Below, in pieces: positions 1-9,001 of a DNA stretch of 59,334 nucleotides. A program made the position numbers and the translations under genes. Position 1 is the stretch's first letter; each line of letters begins with the position of its first letter. Under the pieces are notes generated by a model. The model searched no databases. It was given only the letters and a program-made list of their open reading frames with translations, and was not told the DNA's origin. Source of the stretch: an uncultured Hungatella sp. (GTDB lineage Bacteria; Bacillota; Clostridia; Lachnospirales; Lachnospiraceae); the NCBI GenBank assembly GCA_910588505.1, contig CAJUPQ010000009.1, positions 1-59,334 on the forward strand, given 5' to 3'.

Positions 1-14
1 AAGACTACATTTTA

Positions 15-1006
15 TCAGGTTTTAGGAAATTTCAAAAGTTGTAAACTGGTGTTAATAATATTATCTATGAAAATATGCATAAAATAAACGAACATAGATA
101 CATCGCTAAATATCCTTCTTATCGAAGATTTACTATGAATTATCTCCCCTATTGGATTATCACAAAAAAATACAAGCCATAAAAAAACTTCAAGCACCAT
201 TGCAATTGGAACTTCCGTGGGACCTATACCATATACTTGAATGAATCCCAGTATTGTAAAAAACGAAGAAATTAAAGTAACTTTCTTGCATGTTAATGAA
301 AAACCCTGTTTTAACGCAGGCCCATTTTCACCTATATATAACCCCATTGTAAACATAGGAAATCCATAAAAAAGAGTATTTCTATATACTAAATAAGTAT
401 TATTACTTGTTTCTCCTGCAATCGCGTAACTCTTTATACTTATCAAAATATTAAAAAGCATAGAACAGAGTCCAACTATATAAATTATTTTATATCTATT
501 ACATCCTTTACCCCCCCATTAGCAGAAGGCGTTGATCCTTCCATGGAAATGTCCTTTACCATTTTTGTGTTTGTCAAGACAGATAGCTTAATAAATAGTC
601 CATAAAGCAGATAACTTCCTATTAACGCAGAAATAAACCAAAGATGCCCCGCAAAAGGATTGGCACCCATATATATCCAATACGCTAACGTATTAATATT
701 AACCGTTGTTACTATATAATCTACAATCGAAATACAATACTTATAATAGAGCACATATGTCTCGACGAAATATACAGCTGAAACTATAAGCAGTAAATTC
801 ATCAAACGACAGATTCTTTTTCTTATTGCTGTCAAATCGATATTATAACTAAAAAAACCGGCAACTGCAAAGAAAAAAACTATCCCGGGCCTTGCCAAAA
901 TGTCTATTAAATATCCTAAGTCACCACTAAATCTTATATGTATAAATACTATCATACAAGAAAGTGGAATTTTAAGAAGTTCCAGTGAATAATTAATTTT
1001 TCTCAT
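15..1006 (-). pseudogene. Acyltransferase-3 family membrane O-acyltransferase, split by a frameshift
   Basis: Two minus-strand reading frames (485-1006, N-terminal; 15-461, C-terminal) make up one multi-pass membrane acyltransferase of the acyltransferase-3 family. This family transfers acetyl or other short acyl groups to surface sugars. The N-terminal frame has the early hydrophobic segments and a GHLWFISALIG-type helix, then runs into a stop at 485. The frame breaks at a run of seven G (511-517, minus-strand sense). Adding one G joins the two frames as ...NGGGKGCNRYKIIYIV..., giving about 330 residues, a normal family length. It is the last gene visible in the operon and probably decorates the polysaccharide. 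It could be phase-variable, a true pseudogene or a sequencing error; the sequence alone cannot decide. Confidence 0.75.
511..517 (-). repeat. Homopolymeric G7 tract (slippage-prone) inside the acyltransferase gene
   Basis: Seven consecutive G on the coding (minus) strand, C on the plus strand, sit exactly where the acyltransferase frame is lost. Eight G would restore a full-length protein, so the tract behaves as a candidate ON/OFF slippage site. Confidence 0.7.
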
Positions 1007-1019
1007 CGAAAATTCATGC

Positions 1020-2456
1020 TCATTTCTTTCTTATTTTCTCAATCATTTCTATCACAATCGTATTTTTCACCATTATTTCAATACACATATACGCCAGGAC
1101 CGAGAATACTATCTTTAAGATTGTATCGAAAAATAATGAAAAATCAAATATTTCAATCATCCAACAGGTTACAAAAATTCCCATACCGCCCATCGCAACT
1201 TTTATATACACTTGAATACATTCCTTATTTTGTCTATATGAACCGGATGCCTCATAAGCCAAAATCATAACTGTCATCTCTGCAATAACTGTAGTGATTG
1301 CCGCGCCATCCATACCCAATATTGGTATAAAGATAAGATTGAGACCAATATTGATAATAGAGCTTACCACAGTTGAAATCAGAATCATATTATCCTTTTT
1401 GCTTGGCAGCAATACACAACTAATATAATAGTTTGCGAGAGAAGAAAAGATCAAAGCTAAGCATAAAATTCGAAGTGAATTGATCCCCCCTATATACTCC
1501 TTTCCGGAAACTATAAGAATTGCATTTTTTGATGTCATAATTAATCCGAATAACATGGGTATAACAATAGTAATCACAACATCGTGCATTCTCTTAAGAA
1601 GCAACTTATACTTTTCTATCTCGCCATTTATGTAATAATTCGATAATCTTGGGACAGAAACAATTACAACTGCCTGAAAAACTCTCTTTACCACTGTATA
1701 AATCTTGACGGAAACGCTATAAATCCCTACCGCAGAGTCTGATTCCAAAATTCCCAGAATCGTAATATCAGAATTCACATATATTAACACCGCTAAACTA
1801 TTAAAAAACAGTAAAAGAATCGGTCTTATATGTTTTTTCAAATTCGGATGTAACGTTATTCTGATTGGAACCATTTTTCTGCTGAAAAAAAAATTAATAC
1901 AATATCCCAATGAAGCCGCCATTGCAAAAATCAATGTGTATTTAAGATAGTCTCCTTCGTTTTTAACAAATACAATCATACATCCGAAAGAAATAACCTG
2001 AACACATAAATTTCTCAATGATATAAACTTAAAATCCTCGTATATATTATAAATCCATTCCACATTGATTATATTTAATAGTAACTGAATACCCAATATA
2101 TACAGTGTAAAACGCTCATTTGCTAATCTCGTCCATGTCAAAACAGTAAAAATATAGAATATGATTGAAAAGACTGTAGAGCAGAAATTAATCGTGAAAA
2201 CTTCATTCGCCAATTTCCAAAGTTTCTCTTTATCGTCCCTAACTCCAGCACCTTCACGAATTACATAACTACTGATCCCTAACTGGGCAAGCAATAAAAA
2301 ATAAGCTAGTATGGAATTACAGAAATTAAAACGCCCATAATTTTCCGAATGCAAAACAGATGAAATATATTTCATAGTGATTAATTGAAATAAAATAACG
2401 CTGCCTTGATTAATCACATTGTATAGTGCATTCAGCTTTATTGAACGTTTTCCCAT
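1020..2456 (-). CDS. Wzx-type polysaccharide flippase
   Basis: A 478-residue protein made almost entirely of hydrophobic segments (about 12-14), with the N-terminal layout of the MATE/MOP-superfamily polysaccharide exporters (NALYNVINQG..., then ...LGISSYVIREGAG). It is expected to flip the undecaprenyl-diphosphate-linked repeat unit across the cytoplasmic membrane. It starts 17 bases after the preceding dehydrogenase gene and is followed at once by the acyltransferase. It is AT-rich, like the glycosyltransferase part of the operon and unlike the metabolic genes. Flippases diverge quickly, so the substrate cannot be named, but the pairing with the EpsG-like polymerase at 9002-10048 points to a Wzx/Wzy pathway. 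Confidence 0.85.
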   Translation of the reverse strand: MGKRSIKLNALYNVINQGSVILFQLITMKYISSVLHSENYGRFNFCNSILAYFLLLAQLGISSYVIREGAGVRDDKEKLWKLANEVFTINFCSTVFSIIFYIFTVLTWTRLANERFTLYILGIQLLLNIINVEWIYNIYEDFKFISLRNLCVQVISFGCMIVFVKNEGDYLKYTLIFAMAASLGYCINFFFSRKMVPIRITLHPNLKKHIRPILLLFFNSLAVLIYVNSDITILGILESDSAVGIYSVSVKIYTVVKRVFQAVVIVSVPRLSNYYINGEIEKYKLLLKRMHDVVITIVIPMLFGLIMTSKNAILIVSGKEYIGGINSLRILCLALIFSSLANYYISCVLLPSKKDNMILISTVVSSIINIGLNLIFIPILGMDGAAITTVIAEMTVMILAYEASGSYRQNKECIQVYIKVAMGGMGIFVTCWMIEIFDFSLFFDTILKIVFSVLAYMCIEIMVKNTIVIEMIEKIRKK

Positions 2457-2473
2457 CTCTTATCCCCTGTATC

Positions 2474-3802
2474 TTATAATCTCCAAAATCTCATACCAGA
2501 AGCCTTCAGTTCATCTATACGGTACAAAGATTTCACATCTACCAAAACCTTTTCCTCATCTTCTAATTCACTCTTAAAAAGTTCCTTCAACTGCATCATA
2601 GACATAGATCGATATTCATTATGACCAACCGCTACGATAACGCAATCTGCCTTTGGCACATCTTCCCAAGCGACTAAATCCACGTCATATTCATGTTTTG
2701 CAACTTCTGGATCAGCCCAGGAATCCGTTACAATAGGATTGATATCGTACTCTTTCAGGCGGTCGATAATATCAATAACCTTACTGTTGCGGGTATCCGG
2801 GCAGTTCTCTTTGAATGTCAGCCCCAGAATAATTACAGTAGCCTTCTTAGGAGCCATATCAGCTTCGATCATTTCCTTGATGGCAGCGTCAGCAACAAAG
2901 GCGCCCATCGAGTCATTGATCTGACGGCCATTCAGAATAATTTGGCTGTGATAGCCAAGTTTTTCGGAGATATTGGTCAAATAGTAAGGATCAACGCCAA
3001 TGCAGTGCCCACCAACCAGACCAGGTTTAAAGCCAAGCGCATTCCATTTAGTGTTCATACCAGCCAACACCTCATCTGTATCAATTTTCAGCTTATCGCA
3101 GATAATGGCGATCTCATTCATGAACGCGATGTTGATATCTCGCTGGCTGTTCTCCACCACCTTAACAGCCTCAGCTGTCTTTATATTGCTAACCGGAAAA
3201 GTTCCCGCTTTGATGACAATATCATAGACCTTCTTAATCTCTCGAACAGCCTCTTCATCCATACCAGAGACAACCTTACGGATTGTAGTCAAAGTATGTA
3301 CCCGATCGCCAGGATTAATACGTTCCGGGCTATATCCCATCTTCCAATCTATCCCGCATTTCATCCCACTTTCCTTTTCAATAATGGGAATACAGATGTC
3401 TTCCGTGACGCCAGGGTAAACCGTAGACTCATATACGACGATGGTACCCGCAGATAGATTCTGGCCAACAATACGTGACGCCCCTTCAATTGGCCGCAAA
3501 TCAGGAGTATTGTCCTCGTTTACAGGTGTTGGTACTGCCACAATAATGAATTTCGCCTCCTTAAGTCGTGTAGGATCTGCCGTAAACTCCACCGCTGTAT
3601 CTTTGATTGCCTCGCCCACTTCATTGGTCGTATCGATACCGTTAGCATATTCATTTATACGTTTTTCGTTAATATCAAAGCCAATTACCTTAATATGTTT
3701 TGCAAACTCCACTGCAATAGGCATACCCACATATCCGAGACCGACAAGAGCCAGCTTTTCAGCTCCAGATATGAGACCTTGATAAATGTTGTTGAATTCC
3801 AT
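2474..3802 (-). CDS. UDP-N-acetylhexosamine 6-dehydrogenase (WbpO/TviB type)
   Basis: A 442-residue nucleotide-sugar dehydrogenase that oxidises the C6 hydroxyl of a UDP-HexNAc twice to a uronic acid, using NAD+. The N-terminal Rossmann motif is VGLGYVGMPIAVEF. The middle has VPTPVNEDNTPDL, YESTVYPG and GYSPERINPGD. The catalytic cysteine lies in GGHCIGVDPYYL, and the C-terminal UDP-binding domain follows. These motifs are closer to the WbpO/TviB/CapL branch than to UDP-glucose dehydrogenases. Together with the WbpB-like and WbpE-like neighbours it should supply the UDP-HexNAc uronate that enters 3-oxidation and 3-amination. The start follows a clear GGAG site. GlcNAc versus GalNAc configuration cannot be told from sequence. 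Confidence 0.9.
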   Translation of the reverse strand: MEFNNIYQGLISGAEKLALVGLGYVGMPIAVEFAKHIKVIGFDINEKRINEYANGIDTTNEVGEAIKDTAVEFTADPTRLKEAKFIIVAVPTPVNEDNTPDLRPIEGASRIVGQNLSAGTIVVYESTVYPGVTEDICIPIIEKESGMKCGIDWKMGYSPERINPGDRVHTLTTIRKVVSGMDEEAVREIKKVYDIVIKAGTFPVSNIKTAEAVKVVENSQRDINIAFMNEIAIICDKLKIDTDEVLAGMNTKWNALGFKPGLVGGHCIGVDPYYLTNISEKLGYHSQIILNGRQINDSMGAFVADAAIKEMIEADMAPKKATVIILGLTFKENCPDTRNSKVIDIIDRLKEYDINPIVTDSWADPEVAKHEYDVDLVAWEDVPKADCVIVAVGHNEYRSMSMMQLKELFKSELEDEEKVLVDVKSLYRIDELKASGMRFWRL

Positions 3803-3852
3803 TTTTTTACTCCTTCATTTACTTTTGTTATTATTTCTACTCCTCTGCTTCT

Positions 3853-5010
3853 TCATGAACGAAGGAGAGCTTTCTTAAGTTCCGTGACGACAAAATCTAT
3901 CTCTTCCCTGGACTTGTAAGGATCCAGTGGAAGACTAAGAACGGTTGCGCACAGGCGTTCTGTTACAGGACAATCTGCAATTTCACTATCTGTTCCTGCA
4001 AATGCCTCTTGAAGATGCATCGGTTTTGCATAGTAGATCATGGATGGAATCCCTGCTGCCCTCAGTTTTGACTGGATCTCTGTCCGATCTGCTGTTTCCG
4101 GCAACTGAATGGTATATTGAGCCCATGAACTATAAAATCCATCTTTTATCTCAGGTAAAACAAGTCCTATACCTTTTAGCCCCTCTGTATACCACCCGGC
4201 AACCCTGTTGATCTCTTCAAGCTCATAATCCTTAAATGCTTTGAACTTCGGCAACAGGATAGCCGCCTGCAACGTATCTAAGCGACTGTTTCTTCCAAGA
4301 CGGATGTTATTGTACTTTGCATTTGGGTCATTCCGATTACTCGTATCCTTGCCATGAACACAGATCGAGCGGATCAAATCTTCCCACTCGTCATTATCGG
4401 TAAAGATAGCTCCGCCATCGCCATAACATCCCAACGGTTTTGCTGGAAAAAATGAAGTGATAGAAATATCGCCAAAGCTGCATGCCTTCTTTCCATTAAT
4501 CTTTCCACCAAATCCCTGTGCTGCATCTTCCATGAGAAGTAAATCATACTTTTCACAGACTGCTTTAATAGCGGGATAGTCAGCCGGGAGACCAAAGAGA
4601 TCAACAGCTATAACTGCTTTTGCCTTATACTTACCATCTGCAATAACTGTTTTAATCGCTTTCTCCAATTTTATTGGGTCAAGGTTATAAGTATGTTGGT
4701 CAACATCAACATAGATTGGAGTCGCGCCTTCATCAGCCGGACATTCACCCGAGGAAAAAAATGTAAAATCCGGAACGAAAACCGCATCACCTTTCCCAAT
4801 TTTCCAGGACCTCAAAGCGATTGAGATGGCATCTGTACCATTGGCGCAAGTTATGCAATGCCTCACCCCAACATATTCCGCCAGTTTCTTCTCCAATTCC
4901 TCTATCTCCGGACCTGAGATAAAATGAGCGGAAGTCGCTACACTGACCATTGCTGCATCAATCTGAGGTTTTAAAACCTCATACTGTTTGAGTAAATCCC
5001 TAAATTGCAT
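3853..5010 (-). CDS. wbpE: UDP-3-keto-uronic acid 3-aminotransferase (DegT/DnrJ family, WbpE-like)
   Basis: A 385-residue PLP-dependent sugar aminotransferase. The PLP lysine is in SFFPAKPLGCYGDGGAIFTD, a stretch close to WbpE of Pseudomonas aeruginosa. EDAAQGFGG supplies the cofactor-binding aspartate, and the substrate-defining NSRLDTLQAAILLPK segment is also typical of WbpE. In the known pathway WbpE aminates UDP-2-acetamido-3-keto-glucuronate at C3, using glutamate regenerated together with WbpB. The gene lies between the thiolase and the dehydrogenase in one tight operon, with GAGAGGAAACG as its ribosome-binding site. The free 3-amino group it makes is the likely acceptor for the LpxD-like acyltransferase at 6973-7866. 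Confidence 0.88.
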   Translation of the reverse strand: MQFRDLLKQYEVLKPQIDAAMVSVATSAHFISGPEIEELEKKLAEYVGVRHCITCANGTDAISIALRSWKIGKGDAVFVPDFTFFSSGECPADEGATPIYVDVDQHTYNLDPIKLEKAIKTVIADGKYKAKAVIAVDLFGLPADYPAIKAVCEKYDLLLMEDAAQGFGGKINGKKACSFGDISITSFFPAKPLGCYGDGGAIFTDNDEWEDLIRSICVHGKDTSNRNDPNAKYNNIRLGRNSRLDTLQAAILLPKFKAFKDYELEEINRVAGWYTEGLKGIGLVLPEIKDGFYSSWAQYTIQLPETADRTEIQSKLRAAGIPSMIYYAKPMHLQEAFAGTDSEIADCPVTERLCATVLSLPLDPYKSREEIDFVVTELKKALLRS

Positions 5011-5040
5011 TTTCGTTTCCTCTCATCGTTTATTTGTATA

Positions 5041-6228
5041 TCAAACAGCAATAACTGTACTACATCCCATACCACCGCCAATGCACAGTGTTGCTAAACC
5101 TGTTTTCTTCTCATTTCTTTTCAGCTCATACATCAATGTTACAAGTATCCTGCATCCTGATGCTCCGATAGGATGACCAAGCGCAATTGCTCCACCATTG
5201 ATATTCAGCTTGCTTTCAGGTATTCCCAATTTCCTCTGAACAACAATTGACTGTGCTGCAAATGCCTCATTAACTTCTACCAAATCCATATCATCCATGG
5301 TTATCCTTAGTTTCCCAAATAGCTTCTCCGTAGATTTAATTGGTCCCAGACCCATTAGTGCTGGATCTACACCATCAAGCGTACCTCCGAGCCATTCAGC
5401 CTCCGGTTTCAATCCAAGTTCTTTTACTTTAGCCTCAGAAGCCAACACCATAGCTGCCGCTCCATCGTTAATACCTGAACTGTTTCCGGCAGTAACCAAG
5501 CCGTCTTTCTTAAACGCCGGTTTTAATTTTGACAAAGTCTCTGCTGTTGTTCCAGGTCTTGGCCCTTCATCAGTATCTACCACAATATTGTTTTTTTGTC
5601 CTTCAATAATCACCGTTACAATTTCATCTTTAAACCTGCCATCTGCAATTGCAGCAGATGCTTTATCCTGAGATTCCACTGCAAAAGCATCCAGTTCTTT
5701 ACGGCTCAAGCTGTACTTTTTCGCTATATTCTCTGCTGTAATACCCATGTGATAATTATTTACAGCATCCCACAGTCCATCATTTACCATAATATCAACT
5801 AATGGCGTATCAAACATTGGACTTCCCATCCGATAACCAAACCGCGCTTGTCTGAGAGCAAATGGCGCGTTGGACATCGACTCTGTTCCGCCTGCAACAA
5901 CCACATCAGCGTCACCAGACCGAATCAGGCGCGCTGCCGAATTCACAGCATCAAGTCCTGAACCGCATACAATATTCAAAGTCTCCGCAGTAGTTGTGTA
6001 AGGAAGCCCCGCTTTAATAGCTGCCTGTCTGGCTACATTTTGCCCCGATCCTGCCTGTAATACATTTCCCATATAAACATGATCAACATCTTTTGCAGTC
6101 ACACAGCTCCTCTTTAAAGCCTCTTGAATAACAATGGCTCCAAGATCAACTGACGAAAGTGAAGCCAATACCCCCCCAAATTTGCCGATAGGAGTCCTGC
6201 ACGCTCCCAAGATAAACACTCTTTTCAT
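5041..6228 (-). CDS. Acetyl-CoA C-acetyltransferase (thiolase, PhaA/AtoB type)
   Basis: A biosynthetic thiolase of about 395 residues that condenses two acetyl-CoA to acetoacetyl-CoA. The acylated cysteine is in TLNIVCGSGLDAVN, the histidine in NGGAIALGHPIGASG, and the second catalytic cysteine in TLCIGGGMGCS. The reading frame is open from a GTG at 6237. The ATG at 6228 is better placed, six bases after GAGGTG, and the GAGGTG overlaps the stop of the upstream reductase. A thiolase inside a polysaccharide operon is unusual. With the adjacent reductase it forms a PhaA-PhaB-like pair, but no PHA synthase is present. I infer that it feeds a 3-hydroxybutyryl donor to the neighbouring N-acyltransferase. 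A role in butyrate metabolism is possible but would not explain its location. Confidence 0.92.
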   Translation of the reverse strand: MKRVFILGACRTPIGKFGGVLASLSSVDLGAIVIQEALKRSCVTAKDVDHVYMGNVLQAGSGQNVARQAAIKAGLPYTTTAETLNIVCGSGLDAVNSAARLIRSGDADVVVAGGTESMSNAPFALRQARFGYRMGSPMFDTPLVDIMVNDGLWDAVNNYHMGITAENIAKKYSLSRKELDAFAVESQDKASAAIADGRFKDEIVTVIIEGQKNNIVVDTDEGPRPGTTAETLSKLKPAFKKDGLVTAGNSSGINDGAAAMVLASEAKVKELGLKPEAEWLGGTLDGVDPALMGLGPIKSTEKLFGKLRITMDDMDLVEVNEAFAAQSIVVQRKLGIPESKLNINGGAIALGHPIGASGCRILVTLMYELKRNEKKTGLATLCIGGGMGCSTVIAV

Positions 6229-6238
6229 TTTGTTCACC

Positions 6239-6958
6239 TCACAATCTCATGCCGCCATTAACATTCAATACTTCCCCTGTTACGTAGCTGGCAAGATTAG
6301 ACGCAAGAAACAACGCACAATTAGCGATTTCCATCGGTTCGGCAAGACGGCCAAGCATTGTTGAACCTCGAAACTTATCCAGAAGATTTTCCGGAACTGT
6401 CTTCATCATATTTGTCATGGTGTAACCAGGCGCTACGGCGTTTACCCGAACATTACCACCCTTAAGAGCAAATTCTTTGGCCCAACTCTTAGTCATACCA
6501 ATTACGCCTGCTTTTGTAGCTGCATAATTCGATTGACCAATGTTTCCGAACACACCAACAACAGAAGAAATATTGATAATAGAACCAGATTGTTGCGCCT
6601 GCATTGCAGGACCAATAAGCCTCGTAAGATTCCAAACCCCCTTCAAATTTACTGCAATTACCTCATCAAACTGTTCCTCGCTCATCTTCCGCATCATAGC
6701 ATCACGGGTAATACCTGCACAATTAACAAGAATATCAATGTGATCGACAAGCATGTTAATCTCTTGATAGACCCTCTCACAATCCGTAGTACTTGACACA
6801 TCCACCTTCAGAATTTTCAAATTACTATTCCACGGTTCAACCTGGATAATATCCAGACCAATAACCTCTGCTCCATTTTCCAGAAAAACATCAACAATAG
6901 ATCTGCCAATACCATTTGACGCGCCAGTCACTACTGCGATTTTATTATTCAATAACAT
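6239..6958 (-). CDS. 3-oxoacyl-CoA/ACP reductase of the SDR family (FabG/PhaB-like)
   Basis: A 239-residue short-chain dehydrogenase. The N-terminal TGASNGIGRS motif binds NAD(P)H, NCAG follows, the serine sits in NISSVVGVFGN, and the YAATKAG motif carries the Tyr and Lys of the active site. Length and motifs match FabG and acetoacetyl-CoA reductase PhaB. Its stop overlaps the ribosome-binding site of the thiolase, so the two are almost certainly co-translated. The predicted product is 3-hydroxybutyryl-CoA (or -ACP) from acetoacetyl-CoA. A role as a generic fatty-acid FabG is less likely, because no other fab gene is nearby. Confidence 0.88.
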   Translation of the reverse strand: MLLNNKIAVVTGASNGIGRSIVDVFLENGAEVIGLDIIQVEPWNSNLKILKVDVSSTTDCERVYQEINMLVDHIDILVNCAGITRDAMMRKMSEEQFDEVIAVNLKGVWNLTRLIGPAMQAQQSGSIINISSVVGVFGNIGQSNYAATKAGVIGMTKSWAKEFALKGGNVRVNAVAPGYTMTNMMKTVPENLLDKFRGSTMLGRLAEPMEIANCALFLASNLASYVTGEVLNVNGGMRL

Positions 6959-6972
6959 ATTCGTACCCTCCC

Positions 6973-7866
6973 TTATCTTTTGGTAAATGGTTTAGCTGGG
7001 TTTCCGGCTACAACCCTATTCGCTTCGACCGATTTTGTTACATTTGCTCCCATTCCAATGAAGGAGTGTTCCCCCAATTTTATCCTATTTCTTAAAACAG
7101 AACCAACACCAATATAGACTCCTTCTCCAGCCTCAACAAATCCGCCAAAAGTAACTCCAGCCGTAACTTCAACATTTTTATAGAGATGTACGTCATGTCC
7201 AATATGAATTAGTGCATCCAATTTTACATTATCTTCAATAACTGTATCGCCCCCTGAACCACACGAAATATTATTACACGCTCCAATTTCGACTTGATTC
7301 CCTATCACCACTCTTCCTAATGTGGGTATTCTGATCTTATTACCATTGTCATCCTCTGTCATGGTAAAACCGTTAGACCCCACAACAGCATGCTCATTAA
7401 CAATGACTCTGTCACCAATTATTGACCGTCTGATAATAACTCCAGCTAATATCTTCGCATTCTTTCCAATCTGGACATCTGGACCAATAACACATCCAGG
7501 TTCAATATAGGCGTCTTTTGGAATCGTAACATCCTCACTGACATAGTAACCTCCAGAAGCCAGGCGAAATTTCAGCTTTTTTTCCTCAGAAAAACGGGCC
7601 TCAGCAAACTGCTCAGCAAATCGAGCATATGCCAATTGCGGCTTATCACAAAACTGAAATGCATGTTTGACGTTAAGTTCCTGAGGTACTGAAATACCTG
7701 TTTCCGCAAAAACCAGACACTCATCCACATTTTCTAAAGCAGGCAGCAGGTGCTCTACTTTCTTTGTAATGAACATTGCTGTATTCGACCTCGGAATCCC
7801 AATATAAGACATTCCAATAATGTCGAAAGCCTTTCCTTCTGCACTGTGGTCAACCTTATATCTCAT
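6973..7866 (-). CDS. LpxD-like hexapeptide-repeat sugar N-acyltransferase
   Basis: About 297 residues: an N-terminal alpha/beta part (about residues 1-95), then a left-handed parallel beta-helix of hexapeptide repeats. The order of motifs follows LpxD: GSNGFTM, IPTLGRVVIGNQVEIGA, GDTVIEDNVKLDALI, then IHIGHDV with the catalytic-type histidine. LpxD moves 3-hydroxyacyl chains from ACP to an amino sugar during lipid A synthesis. A Gram-positive genome has no need for that, so a role on the polysaccharide precursor is expected. The frame opens at 7887, but the ATG at 7866 has a GGAGGAGGG site eight bases upstream and overlaps the wbpB-like stop by 11 bases. It replaces the short acetyltransferase WbpD of the classic pathway. 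Confidence 0.85.
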   Translation of the reverse strand: MRYKVDHSAEGKAFDIIGMSYIGIPRSNTAMFITKKVEHLLPALENVDECLVFAETGISVPQELNVKHAFQFCDKPQLAYARFAEQFAEARFSEEKKLKFRLASGGYYVSEDVTIPKDAYIEPGCVIGPDVQIGKNAKILAGVIIRRSIIGDRVIVNEHAVVGSNGFTMTEDDNGNKIRIPTLGRVVIGNQVEIGACNNISCGSGGDTVIEDNVKLDALIHIGHDVHLYKNVEVTAGVTFGGFVEAGEGVYIGVGSVLRNRIKLGEHSFIGMGANVTKSVEANRVVAGNPAKPFTKR

Positions 7867-8950
7867 CACACTGCCCTCCTCCCCCAAACCGCCCTATAAA
7901 ATCGATTGTAGATCCGGATTTTAATGGCAGTTTCACAGGGCGATGCTCAGCTGCAGATTTATAGATAGCTAAAACCATTTCAAGCGCCCGCTTACCATCT
8001 TCACCCGTCACATAAGGTTGTCTTCCAGTCTGAATCGCATTTATCACATCTGCATACAATGGTGTATGCCCATATCCATAGACATTCGGCGGATTCTCAC
8101 CATATGTAGCTTTGACATACTTGGGGTCATCCAGGCCATCTGCGAAGTTCCACTCTTCGATGATGTTGTCACTCATACCAGCTGCCTTAGCTGTTCCGGT
8201 TTGACCAAAGATATACAAGGTTTCTTCCAGATTCTTCTGATAAACGTTGGTAGTGCCCTCAATAAGACCATAAGATCCATTGGAAAATTTTACCACTGCC
8301 ATACCCAGGTCTTCGGTTTCAAGATACGAATGCCCAAGCTGATCCGTGTACGCCATAACCTCATCCACATCATTCCCCATCATCCAGCGAAGAAGATCAA
8401 TATTGTGAATACACTGATTCATAAGACATCCGCCATCCTGCAGCCAAGTTCCACGCCAAGGCGCCTGATTGTAGTAATCCTTGCCACGGTTCCAGCGAAT
8501 ATGCGCTGCGCCGTGAAAGAGTTTGCCGAAGCGTCCTGCTTCTAATGCTTTTCTGATATATTGCACCGATTTGTTAAATCGATTCTGATGATTTGTACAG
8601 ATAACCACACCCGCATCATGCCCTGCTCTGATAATCGCATCTGCATCAGAAATTGAAAGTGCGACAGGTTTTTCGATAATCAAATTACATCCGGCCGCAA
8701 TACATTGGAGAGCAATGGCGGCGTGTTTTCCGGACTCTGTGGCAACCGCTACCAGCTCAGGTTTTTCAGTCGCCAGCATTTCGTTATAATCTGTATATTT
8801 CTTAACACTATCCAGCCCAAACCTCTCTGATTTCTCAGCCATGGCTTCTGGCAGAATATCACACATAGCAACAAAATCTAAGTGATTGTTCTTCGCCGCC
8901 TCAATGTGATTCGGACTAATACGGCCACATCCAATTAGCGCATACTTCAT
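7856..8950 (-). CDS. UDP-HexNAc-uronate 3-dehydrogenase (Gfo/Idh/MocA family, WbpB-like)
   Basis: A 364-residue oxidoreductase. The N-terminal Rossmann motif is ALIGCGRISPNH, EKPVAL is the conserved Gfo/Idh/MocA motif, and the C-terminal domain contains GGCLMNQCIHNIDLLRW, where the histidine and aspartate match the active site. It resembles WbpB/WlbA, which oxidises the 3-hydroxyl of UDP-GlcNAc-uronate to a ketone while recycling NADH through 2-oxoglutarate. It directly precedes the acyltransferase, with 11 bases of overlap, and follows the polymerase gene after about 50 bases. Start chosen at the ATG after AAAGGACGGG. Confidence 0.87.
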   Translation of the reverse strand: MKYALIGCGRISPNHIEAAKNNHLDFVAMCDILPEAMAEKSERFGLDSVKKYTDYNEMLATEKPELVAVATESGKHAAIALQCIAAGCNLIIEKPVALSISDADAIIRAGHDAGVVICTNHQNRFNKSVQYIRKALEAGRFGKLFHGAAHIRWNRGKDYYNQAPWRGTWLQDGGCLMNQCIHNIDLLRWMMGNDVDEVMAYTDQLGHSYLETEDLGMAVVKFSNGSYGLIEGTTNVYQKNLEETLYIFGQTGTAKAAGMSDNIIEEWNFADGLDDPKYVKATYGENPPNVYGYGHTPLYADVINAIQTGRQPYVTGEDGKRALEMVLAIYKSAAEHRPVKLPLKSGSTIDFIGRFGGGGQCDEI

Positions 8951-9001
8951 TATTCCAACCCGTCCTTTCGCTTCGCTCAGTCAACATTTAAAATTTATAA
9001 A

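Noticed and set aside
1016..1270. Small plus-strand frame over the end of the flippase gene
   Set aside because: Antisense to a conserved-type membrane protein, no binding site.
2693..3457. 254-codon plus-strand open frame opposite the nucleotide-sugar dehydrogenase
   Set aside because: Low-complexity shadow of a strongly conserved minus-strand enzyme; no binding site or recognisable domain.
5041..6958. Thiolase and reductase as part of a butyrate or PHA pathway
   Set aside because: No crotonase, butyryl-CoA dehydrogenase or PHA synthase nearby, and both genes are embedded with coupled translation in a sugar-nucleotide operon.
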